Positions 1 to 5,619 of a stretch of DNA of 5,736 nucleotides are shown piece by piece. The stretch is from the NCBI GenBank assembly GCA_024763575.1, contig JANTFF010000062.1:1-5736 (forward strand), read 5' to 3'. The notes beneath the pieces are model-generated. The model was not told the origin of the DNA and did no database searches. It worked only from the letters and a program-made list of their open reading frames with translations. Position numbers and translations under genes: made by a program. The stretch's first letter is position 1, and every line of letters begins with the position of its first letter. The stretch comes from Sulfurovum sp. Its GTDB lineage: Bacteria; Campylobacterota; Campylobacteria; Campylobacterales; Sulfurovaceae.

Positions 1-1
1 T

Positions 2-352
2 ACAGAAGAGTTTAGAGAACTTCAACGAATTCAAAAAGAGGTAGGTGCTGATATGAAGTTGGCAACTATTGAGATAGAAAATAGTGATGGTGTTGTTGAT
101 TTTACCTCTTTAGAGCAAAAAGTTAAAGATATTCAGATTGATGAGTTGGCAATTGATTTTATAGATAAGATGGAAGATATGGATTATCATGAGTTTGTAG
201 AGAGAGTAGTTACTATTCTTATCAAAGATAATCCTCCTACAGCTAATTTACAAATTGGTTATGACCTAGATAGTGTAAATAGTATGATAGATGAGTATCA
301 ATATGAACAAAAAGTAGCACAGAAAACTAATAGACAGAGAAAGAGAAGATAA
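2..352 (+). CDS. C-terminal part of a probable DEAD-box RNA helicase (5' end outside window)
   Basis: The frame ending at the TAA at 350-352 is open without a stop to the left edge, so this is the last 116 codons of a longer gene. The ATG at 53 is probably an internal methionine, although a GAGG lies 11 bases before it. The first residues (EFRELQRIQKEVGADMKLA) resemble the stretch just after the second RecA domain of DEAD-box helicases. There, a conserved Thr-Pro/Glu-Phe turn is followed by a helix with Leu, Ile and Gly. After that come an acidic helical region, a short segment resembling the helicase 'K-IGL' turn (NLQIGYD) and a very basic tail (KTNRQRKRR), as in the RNA-binding tails of these proteins. 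No catalytic motif lies in the visible part, so the family call is an inference from the tail alone. The role would be ATP-driven RNA unwinding in cold adaptation, ribosome assembly or mRNA decay. A stand-alone 99-residue protein starting at 53 is the less likely alternative. Confidence 0.65.
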   Translation, partial: TEEFRELQRIQKEVGADMKLATIEIENSDGVVDFTSLEQKVKDIQIDELAIDFIDKMEDMDYHEFVERVVTILIKDNPPTANLQIGYDLDSVNSMIDEYQYEQKVAQKTNRQRKRR

Positions 353-390
353 ATTAAGCTTATGAAAGTAAAAATTGTCTAAAATACAGC

Positions 391-398
391 TATAAAAT
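391..398 (+). promoter_or_regulatory. Candidate -10 element for the oadGAB operon
   Basis: The 73-base gap before oadG contains TATAAAAT at 391-398, a plausible -10 box. The only -35-like hexamer nearby (TTGTCT, 375-380) is too close to pair with it. Campylobacterota sigma-70 promoters often lack a conserved -35 and rely on a -10 with AT-rich upstream DNA, which fits here. No terminator hairpin was seen between the upstream gene and oadG, so some read-through is possible. In such AT-rich DNA this match could be chance. Confidence 0.25.
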
Positions 399-425
399 AA
401 ATCTATAGAAGTAAAAAGGTTTTTT

Positions 426-671
426 ATGGCTGAAGTAAATTATATAGCAGAAGCTTTTAAGTTTATGGTACTTGGTATGGGGGTTGTATTTCTATTCCTA
501 ATTGTCCTTGTACAACTTATTAAACTACAAGCTAAACTTATCAATAAGTATTTTCCCGAAACTACTCCAAAATCGTCGGTTACACCAGTATCCTCTACTA
601 GTGACGATGAACAACGAACAGTTGCCGCAATTATTGCCGCAGTAGCAGAATTTCGTAAAAATAAATCATAA
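426..671 (+). CDS. oadG: Oxaloacetate decarboxylase gamma subunit (sodium pump, small membrane subunit)
   Basis: This 81-residue protein has the OadG family layout. A short N-terminus is followed by one membrane helix at about residues 13-32, starting with the typical Gly-rich GMGVVFLFL run. Next comes an amphipathic segment (LQAKLINKYFP), then a Ser/Thr/Pro-rich linker at about residues 45-60. The C-terminal helix (AAIIAAVAEFRK, about 67-78) is highly characteristic. In the family, gamma anchors the soluble alpha subunit to the membrane beta subunit and stabilises the complex; in Klebsiella its C-terminal tail contacts alpha and binds zinc. No His-rich zinc tail is visible here. The start is supported by AAGG at 416-419, 6 bases upstream. 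The stop lies 13 bases before oadA, and oadB follows, so all three pump subunits are in standard G-A-B order. Small membrane subunits of related decarboxylases (methylmalonyl-CoA, glutaconyl-CoA) look similar, so the substrate is inferred from the neighbours. Confidence 0.85.
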   Translation: MAEVNYIAEAFKFMVLGMGVVFLFLIVLVQLIKLQAKLINKYFPETTPKSSVTPVSSTSDDEQRTVAAIIAAVAEFRKNKS

Positions 672-684
672 ATGAAGGTATAAG

Positions 685-2472
685 ATGGCAAAAAAATATA
701 TTGATGTGATGGACACCACATTTAGAGATGGATTTCAATCTGTCTTTGGTGGACGAGTTCTCATGGATGACTTCTTTCCTGCTGTAGAAGCAGCAAAGAG
801 TGCAGGTATTAATCACTTTGAGTTTGGTGGAGGAGCTAGATTTCAGAGTCTCTATTTTTATCTTCAAGAAGATGCATTTGAGATGATGGATAGATTTAGA
901 GAGATAGTAGGTCCTGAAGCAAACTTACAGACTCTCTCAAGAGGTATTAATACTGTTATGTTGGAGACTGGTAGTAGAGAGTTAATTGACCTACATGCTA
1001 AAATGTTTAAAAAACATGGTACAACAACAATTAGAAACTTTGATGCTCTAAATGATGTAAACAATCTAGCATATAGTGCATCTTGTATTAAAAAACATGG
1101 TCTAAATCATGAAGCAGTTATAACTATGATGGATTTACCACCAGGTTGTAAAGGGGCGCATGATGTACCATTCTATGAGAAAACTTTGAGAAATATGCTA
1201 GATGCTGGAATAGAGTTTGATAGTTTATGTTTCAAAGATGCATCAGGAACAGCCAATCCAAACAAAGTTTATGAGACTATATCTATGGCTAGAAGAGTAT
1301 TGGGAGAAGAAGTTCATTTAAGACTTCATACACATGAGACAGCAGGAGTTTCTGTAGCTTCATATCTAGCAGCACTTGAAGCTGGGGCTAATGGTATTGA
1401 TATGGCAGCATCACCTGTAAGTGGAGGGACTAGTCAGCCAGATATTTTGACAATGCTTCACGCTACAAAAGGTACTAACTATAATCTTGGTGATTTGGAA
1501 TTAAGTAAAATTTTAAAATATGAAGATAGATTAAAAGAGTGTTTAGCTGATTACATGATACCACCAGAAGCTACACAAGTATCTCCTCTTATCCCATTCT
1601 CACCAATGCCAGGTGGTGCATTGACCGCTAATACTCAAATGATGAGAGATAGTGGAAACCTTGATAAGTTTGATGAGGTTATTAGCGAGATGAAAGAGGT
1701 AGTAGAGAGAGGTGGATATGGTACTTCAGTTACACCTGTAAGTCAATTCTATTGGCAACAAGCTTATTCAAATGTTATGTTTGGAAAATGGAAACAGATA
1801 GCCCCTGGTTATGGACGAATGGTATTAGGTTACTTTGGTAAAACACCTGTTCCTGCTGATGAAGAGATAGTTAAATTGGCATCTGAAAAATTAAAATTAG
1901 AACCAACCACAGAAAATCCATTAGATTTATCTGATAAAGAGGTAACAAAATCAATTGCATATTGGACAAAAGTTCTTGAAGATGAAGAGTTAGAGACAAC
2001 TGAAGAGAATATTTTTATAGCAGCAGCATGTGATAGAAAAGGTATAGATTTCCTAAAAGGTGAAAGCCCTTTAATGGTAAGAAAAGGTAAAGAAAATAAT
2101 CAAGAAAAACAAGGAGGAGAAGAGATGAGTGGTAATTATACAGTAGTGGTTGATGGTAAACAATATAGTGTACAGGTAGCAGAGGGTAATGCAGATATTC
2201 AAGTAACCCCTACAACAGTAGCACCTACAGTAGCACCAGTAGCAACAGGTGGTAAAGGTTCAATAGAGATAAACTCTCAAACTCCAGGTAATGTTTGGAA
2301 AATTCTAAAATCAGCAGGAGAGAGTGTAACTGAAGGTGAGCAGATAATGATATTAGAAGCTATGAAAATGGAGATTGATATTGTTGCTGAAAAAGCTGGT
2401 GTAATTAAATCTATTGATGTAAATGTTAATGATGCTGTTGTAGATGGTCAGCTTCTTGCTACTATGGAGTAG
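685..2472 (+). CDS. oadA: Oxaloacetate decarboxylase alpha subunit / pyruvate carboxylase subunit B (carboxyltransferase plus biotin carrier)
   Basis: This 595-residue soluble enzyme transfers the carboxyl group of oxaloacetate to biotin (or the reverse). Residues about 5-265 are the HMGL-like TIM barrel. It opens with DTTFRDGFQS (10-19), has the lysine of CFKD at 184 and HTH at 215-217. By comparison with transcarboxylase 5S, D15, K184, H215 and H217 would be the metal ligands, K184 being carbamylated. T249 in SPVSGGTSQP is the expected catalytic threonine. Residues about 290-460 are the conserved PYC/OADA region (PMPGGALTANTQMMRD). A charged linker, a Thr/Val/Ala/Pro hinge (508-521) and a biotinyl domain follow, with EAMKM and biotinyl-lysine K561, 34 residues from the end. 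The start has GAAGG at 674-678, 6 bases upstream. No biotin carboxylase domain is present. The sequence is the Campylobacter PycB type, diverging from Klebsiella OadA at DAHQS and other motifs, so pyruvate carboxylase subunit B (pycB) is a real alternative. Adjacent oadG and oadB favour the sodium pump. It contains a strong internal start signal at 2112-2127. Confidence 0.88.
   Translation: MAKKYIDVMDTTFRDGFQSVFGGRVLMDDFFPAVEAAKSAGINHFEFGGGARFQSLYFYLQEDAFEMMDRFREIVGPEANLQTLSRGINTVMLETGSRELIDLHAKMFKKHGTTTIRNFDALNDVNNLAYSASCIKKHGLNHEAVITMMDLPPGCKGAHDVPFYEKTLRNMLDAGIEFDSLCFKDASGTANPNKVYETISMARRVLGEEVHLRLHTHETAGVSVASYLAALEAGANGIDMAASPVSGGTSQPDILTMLHATKGTNYNLGDLELSKILKYEDRLKECLADYMIPPEATQVSPLIPFSPMPGGALTANTQMMRDSGNLDKFDEVISEMKEVVERGGYGTSVTPVSQFYWQQAYSNVMFGKWKQIAPGYGRMVLGYFGKTPVPADEEIVKLASEKLKLEPTTENPLDLSDKEVTKSIAYWTKVLEDEELETTEENIFIAAACDRKGIDFLKGESPLMVRKGKENNQEKQGGEEMSGNYTVVVDGKQYSVQVAEGNADIQVTPTTVAPTVAPVATGGKGSIEINSQTPGNVWKILKSAGESVTEGEQIMILEAMKMEIDIVAEKAGVIKSIDVNVNDAVVDGQLLATME
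2112..2127 (+). promoter_or_regulatory. Internal Shine-Dalgarno and in-frame ATG at the domain boundary of oadA
   Basis: AGGAGG at 2112-2117 is a full match to the 16S rRNA anti-Shine-Dalgarno core. It lies 7 bases before an ATG at 2125 that is codon 481 of oadA and in frame. It is stronger than the ribosome sites of the four complete genes in the window, which are GAAGG, AAGG or GGAG. Initiation here would give a 115-residue protein (2125-2472) consisting of a short beta-like leader (MSGNYTVVVDGKQYSV), the Pro/Ala hinge and the whole biotinyl domain. That is the layout of free-standing biotin carrier subunits of related decarboxylases. What is seen is the motif and its position; use as a start is inference. 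It could instead slow the ribosome between domains or be a chance result of Gly-Gly-Glu-Glu codons. Confidence 0.5.
2215..2238 (+). repeat. 12-base tandem repeat encoding the biotin-domain hinge
   Basis: Two adjacent 12-base units, ACAGTAGCACCT and ACAGTAGCACCA, differ only at the last base, and a partial GTAGCA copy follows at 2239-2244. They encode Thr-Val-Ala-Pro twice (residues 511-518) and then Val-Ala-Thr, forming the flexible hinge that lets the biotinyl domain swing between active sites. Such hinges commonly vary in length between relatives by gain or loss of units. Confidence 0.75.
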
Positions 2473-2475
2473 ATT

Positions 2476-3813
2476 ATGAAAATTAGACAAATTTTCATAT
2501 CATTACTATTTGCTCTAGTTGCTGTGAGTTCATTCTCTATGGCAACCGAAGAGGCTCAATCACATCATGAAAGCAATAGCGAACAGAGTGTAGAGAAAAA
2601 ACCTTATGAGTCAAAAAGTGTTTCACAGTTAGCAGGTAGCTTTTTGGAAACTACTGGTTTATATGCTATTTTTAATACAGATGATGGAGAGACTACATCA
2701 GACCCAGCAGGTGCATCAAAAGAGAGACCAATGGGTGCTTTTGAGTCATCTTTGGGTCGTGTTATTATGATTTTAATTGTATTTTTACTCTTTTATTTAG
2801 CTATTGCAAAAGGATTTGAGCCATTACTACTACTTCCAATAGCTTTTGGTGGACTGTTGGCAAATATCCCATTAGCACACATGGCAGGACCAGAGGGAAT
2901 GCTAGGTGTTATATATAATATGGGTATAGCAAATGAGTTTTTCCCACTACTTATATTTATGGGTGTAGGGGCTATGACAGATTTTGGTCCACTACTTGCT
3001 AATCCAAAAACTGCACTTCTTGGAGGGGCTGCTCAATTTGGTATTTTTGGTTCACTCGTAGGTGCTGTTATGTTAGGATTTGATTTACAAAGTGCTAGTG
3101 CTATTAGTATTATTGGTGGGGCTGATGGACCAACTTCTATCTTTATTGCCAATAGACTAGCTCCTGATATGTTAGGTGCGATTGCAGTTGCTGCTTACTC
3201 TTATATGGCACTAGTTCCTGTAATCCAACCTCCAATCATGAGAGCATTGACTACAAAAGAAGAGAGACGAATACAAATGGGTGTACAGAGAAAAGTTCAT
3301 AAATTAGAAAAACTTTTCTTCCCTATTGTTGTATTGATGTTATCTATCCTAATTTTGCCAGAGTCAACTCCACTAATTGGTGCATTTGCATTTGGTAATT
3401 TTGCTAAAGAGTCTGCTGTTATTGATAGATTAAGTGATACTATGCAAAATTCATTGATTAATATTGTAACTATATTTTTAGGATTAGGTGTTGGTTCTAA
3501 ACTAGCAGCAGATAAATTCTTGGTACTAGAGAGTTTAGGCATTATGATTATTGGTCTTATCGCATTTTCAGTAGGAACAGCCGCAGGTGTTCTTATGGCA
3601 AAGGTTATGAACAAATTCTCAAAAGAGCCTATCAATCCTCTAATTGGAGCAGCTGGTGTTTCAGCTGTACCAATGGCAGCAAGAGTTGTAAGTAAAGTCG
3701 GTTCAGAAGAGAGACCAGGAAATGTATTATTAATGCATGCAATGGGTCCAAATGTTGCTGGAGTTATCGGTTCAGCAGTTGCAGCTGGTGTTCTATTATC
3801 TATATTTAAATAG
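2476..3813 (+). CDS. oadB: Sodium ion-translocating oxaloacetate decarboxylase beta subunit
   Basis: This 445-residue multi-pass membrane protein decarboxylates carboxybiotin and moves sodium ions out of the cell. The residues known to matter in Klebsiella OadB (D203, Y229, N373, G377, S382, R389) all appear at a constant offset of 14: D217 in [13 protein letters not shown]243 in AYSYMALVP, and N387, G391, S396 and R403 in [17 protein letters not shown]. The C-terminus [18 protein letters not shown] is also canonical. The N-terminus is unusual. Residues 1-23 look like a signal peptide (basic start, hydrophobic core, possible cleavage after SMA). A hydrophilic His/Ser/Glu-rich stretch runs to about residue 50, and another insertion lies at about 67-92 before the first core helix (96-111). 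The large extracytoplasmic loop found after the first helices in Klebsiella is much shorter here. The start lies 3 bases after the oadA stop, and its GGAG (2466-2469) is inside the last oadA codons, implying translational coupling. Glutaconyl-CoA or methylmalonyl-CoA decarboxylase beta subunits are the alternatives. Confidence 0.92.
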   Translation: MKIRQIFISLLFALVAVSSFSMATEEAQSHHESNSEQSVEKKPYESKSVSQLAGSFLETTGLYAIFNTDDGETTSDPAGASKERPMGAFESSLGRVIMILIVFLLFYLAIAKGFEPLLLLPIAFGGLLANIPLAHMAGPEGMLGVIYNMGIANEFFPLLIFMGVGAMTDFGPLLANPKTALLGGAAQFGIFGSLVGAVMLGFDLQSASAISIIGGADGPTSIFIANRLAPDMLGAIAVAAYSYMALVPVIQPPIMRALTTKEERRIQMGVQRKVHKLEKLFFPIVVLMLSILILPESTPLIGAFAFGNFAKESAVIDRLSDTMQNSLINIVTIFLGLGVGSKLAADKFLVLESLGIMIIGLIAFSVGTAAGVLMAKVMNKFSKEPINPLIGAAGVSAVPMAARVVSKVGSEERPGNVLLMHAMGPNVAGVIGSAVAAGVLLSIFK

Positions 3814-3842
3814 AATAAAACAGTGAGCCATTTAATCTCTAT

Positions 3843-3874
3843 TCAATAGTATAATTTAAAAATTATACTATTGA
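3843..3874. repeat. Perfect 14-bp AT-rich inverted repeat between oadB and pckA
   Basis: The arms are TCAATAGTATAATT (3843-3856) and its exact complement (3861-3874), around a TAAA loop. As RNA it would form a hairpin 29 bases after the oadB stop. No T-run follows on either strand, so it is not a classical intrinsic terminator, though it could protect the 3' end of the oadGAB message. As DNA its symmetry suits a dimeric repressor. The arm contains TATAAT on each strand (3850-3855 plus, 3862-3867 minus). The 8-mer ATAGTATA in the left arm (3846-3853) recurs directly at 3876-3883. Confidence 0.7.
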
Positions 3875-3885
3875 TATAGTATAGT

Positions 3886-3917
3886 AAATTAAATTAGATT
3901 TTGGTCTAATTTGATTT
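3886..3917. repeat. Second inverted repeat, overlapping the pckA promoter region
   Basis: Positions 3886-3898 (AAATTAAATTAGA) pair with 3905-3917 (TCTAATTTGATTT) around a 6-base loop, TTTTGG. One pair is T-G, so the DNA palindrome has one mismatch (perfect over the inner 8 bases), while an RNA stem would hold all 13 pairs. The right arm ends on the T of the extended -10 of pckA. A protein bound here would therefore cover the -35 region and could act as repressor or activator. No T-run follows, so termination is unlikely. Confidence 0.55.
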
Positions 3918-3925
3918 GCTATATT
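3917..3925 (+). promoter_or_regulatory. Extended -10 promoter for pckA
   Basis: TGCTATATT at 3917-3925 is an extended -10 element (TGnTATATT, one mismatch to TATAAT) located 36 bases before the pckA ATG. Transcription would start near 3932, leaving a leader of about 30 bases with the ribosome site. No TTGACA-like -35 sits at the right spacing, as is usual for extended -10 promoters and for Campylobacterota. The inverted repeat directly upstream suggests regulation. Confidence 0.5.
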
Positions 3926-3948
3926 GCAAAACAACTTATTTATACAAA

Positions 3949-3953
3949 GAAGG
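3949..3953 (+). promoter_or_regulatory. Ribosome binding site fixing the pckA start at 3962
   Basis: GAAGG at 3949-3953 lies 8 bases before the ATG at 3962 and settles the start. The frame is open further upstream to a TTG at 3911. That TTG has no Shine-Dalgarno, lies inside the second inverted repeat and precedes the proposed transcription start, and the extra 17 residues are not typical of the family. Confidence 0.75.
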
Positions 3954-3961
3954 TAAAAGAG

Positions 3962-5542
3962 ATGAGTACCAAGACACCAAATGGTCTTGACAAACTAGGA
4001 CTAAAAAATATTGGTAAGGTTTATTATAATATAAGTTATGATGAACTTCAAGCACATGAAATAGATAAAAATGAGTGTAAAATCTCATCAACTGGTACAG
4101 CTATATGTGATACTGGTATATTTACAGGACGAAGTCCAAAAGATAAATATTTTGTTGACCAAGAGCCATCAAATAAGCATATATTTTGGGGTAAAATCAA
4201 TAAAAAAATAGACAAAGAGACTTTTGATAAACTATTTGAAATTTCAAAAGATGAACTCTCAGGAAAAGATTTATATATTATGGATGTTTATTCTGGGGCA
4301 AGTGAAGCTAGTAAAAAATCTATTCGATTTATCTCTGAAGTTGCATGGCAAGCACATTTTGTCAAAAATATGTTTATTCGTCCAACAGAAGAAGAGTTAG
4401 AAACATTTGAACCTGATTTTGTAGTATATAATGCATGTAAAACAACAGATACAGATTATAAAGAGCATGGTCTAAACTCTGATGTATTTGTATGTTTTGA
4501 TGTAGAGAGAAATATATCTATTATTGGTGGAACATGGTATGGTGGAGAGATGAAAAAGGGTATTTTCTCTATGATGAACTATTGGTTGCCACTAGAGGGT
4601 AAACTATCTATGCACTGTTCAGCCAATGTAGGTAAAGATGATGATGTATGTCTATTTTTTGGATTATCAGGAACTGGTAAAACTACTCTATCAACAGACC
4701 CACAAAGAGCTTTGATAGGTGATGATGAACATGGTTGGGATGATAATGGAGTATTTAACTTTGAGGGTGGATGTTATGCAAAAGTTATAGACCTAGACCC
4801 AAAAAGTGAACCAGAAATTTTTGGTGCAATTAAAAAAGATGCTCTTTTGGAAAATGTTGTCTCTGATGAAGAGGGTGTTGTTGATTACTCTGATAAAACT
4901 AAAACAGAAAATACTAGAGTCTCTTATCCTATTGAACATATAGCTAATCACAAAGAGAATTTACAAGCAGGACACCCAAAAAATATTATCTTTTTGAGTT
5001 ATGATGCATTTGGTGTTTTACCTCCAGTATCTAAGCTTACAAAAGAACAAGCTATGTACTATTTCTTAAGTGGATATACAGCAAAAGTAGCAGGAACAGA
5101 GAGAGGAATTACAGAGCCAGTTACAGCATTCTCTGCATGTTTTGGAGAGGCATTTTTACCACTGCACCCAACTACTTATGCTAAACTTTTAGGTGAAAAG
5201 ATAGATAAACATGGAGTACATGTATATCTAGTAAATACAGGTCTAAACGGACAAGGTAAAAGAATGAGTATCAAAGATACTAGAGCGTGTATCAATGGTA
5301 TTCTAAACGGCTCAATCAATGATGCCCAGTTTGATACTCTACCTATCTTTAATCTACAGTTCCCAAAAACATTAGAAGGAATTGCAGATAATGCTATATT
5401 AAATCCTAAAAATACATGGGATAGTGAAGAAAAATTAAATGAGACTTTGAGAGATTTGGCTGGTGAGTTTATTAAAAACTTTGACCGTTATAATGATAAT
5501 GGAAGTGAGTTTGATTACTCTACTGCTGGACCTCAAATTTAG
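3962..5542 (+). CDS. pckA: Phosphoenolpyruvate carboxykinase (ATP)
   Basis: This 526-residue cytoplasmic enzyme converts oxaloacetate plus ATP to PEP, ADP and CO2, the first committed step of gluconeogenesis; it can also run in reverse to fix CO2. Every key residue of E. coli PckA has a counterpart: R57 in TGRSPKDKY (substrate binding), K199 in GGEMKKG and H218 in MHCSANVG (manganese ligands), the P-loop GLSGTGKT at 234-241 with K240, the kinase-2 motif IGDDEHGW with D254 and D255, and R319 in NTRVSYPI. The middle region ([38 protein letters not shown]) and the family's usual length also fit, so the gene is intact. The ATP-type P-loop family excludes the GTP enzyme. It follows oadB in the same direction after a 148-base gap with its own promoter and two inverted repeats, so it is probably transcribed separately but used together with OadGAB at the oxaloacetate node. 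Confidence 0.97.
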   Translation: MSTKTPNGLDKLGLKNIGKVYYNISYDELQAHEIDKNECKISSTGTAICDTGIFTGRSPKDKYFVDQEPSNKHIFWGKINKKIDKETFDKLFEISKDELSGKDLYIMDVYSGASEASKKSIRFISEVAWQAHFVKNMFIRPTEEELETFEPDFVVYNACKTTDTDYKEHGLNSDVFVCFDVERNISIIGGTWYGGEMKKGIFSMMNYWLPLEGKLSMHCSANVGKDDDVCLFFGLSGTGKTTLSTDPQRALIGDDEHGWDDNGVFNFEGGCYAKVIDLDPKSEPEIFGAIKKDALLENVVSDEEGVVDYSDKTKTENTRVSYPIEHIANHKENLQAGHPKNIIFLSYDAFGVLPPVSKLTKEQAMYYFLSGYTAKVAGTERGITEPVTAFSACFGEAFLPLHPTTYAKLLGEKIDKHGVHVYLVNTGLNGQGKRMSIKDTRACINGILNGSINDAQFDTLPIFNLQFPKTLEGIADNAILNPKNTWDSEEKLNETLRDLAGEFIKNFDRYNDNGSEFDYSTAGPQI

Positions 5543-5552
5543 GTTTTTTTAA

Positions 5553-5575
5553 ATTGTGGGTTTAAAACCCACAAT
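5553..5575 (+). terminator. Hairpin between convergent pckA and polA (probable shared terminator)
   Basis: ATTGTGGGTTT (5553-5563) and its complement (5565-5575) form a stem of 9-10 bp with a GGG/CCC core, 10 bases after the pckA stop and 44 bases after the polA stop on the other strand. On the plus strand it is followed by ATAATTTATATTT, a broken T-tract. On the minus strand the flank is A-rich and poor. An unbroken run of seven T lies before the stem at 5544-5550. The position between convergent genes is the main reason for the terminator call; efficiency is uncertain in both directions. Confidence 0.6.
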
Positions 5576-5619
5576 ATAATTTATATTTCTTCACAATTTT
5601 AAGTTTTGTTTTAGCGTTC

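Noticed and set aside
53..352. Independent 99-residue gene starting at ATG 53
   Set aside because: The same frame is open to the window edge and the residues before position 53 continue a helicase-like C-terminal motif, so an internal methionine is more likely. The GAGG at 38-41 is rather far from the ATG.
412..426. TAAAAA/TTTTTA inverted repeat around the oadG ribosome site
   Set aside because: The stem would be only A-T pairs with a 3-base loop, too weak to control translation and expected by chance in this AT-rich DNA.
440..721. Open frame of 93 codons on the minus strand over oadG
   Set aside because: It lies opposite oadG, whose family is clear, has no ribosome site, and its protein shows no recognisable feature. 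It is a shadow of the real gene.
2104..2128. Programmed ribosomal frameshift at the A-rich stretch next to AGGAGG in oadA
   Set aside because: The A-run (GAAAAAC) is not a proper slippery heptamer in the zero frame. The Shine-Dalgarno lies after it, not before it as in dnaX, and both alternative frames stop within a few codons without a useful product.
3297..3635. Open frame of 112 codons on the minus strand inside oadB
   Set aside because: It is entirely opposite strongly conserved OadB membrane segments. The Ile/Asn/Pro-rich product looks like antisense of hydrophobic helices and no start signal supports it.
3843..3874. Intrinsic terminator for oadB
   Set aside because: The stem is almost wholly A-T with no T-run after it on either strand, so I list it as an inverted repeat and possible operator instead of a terminator.
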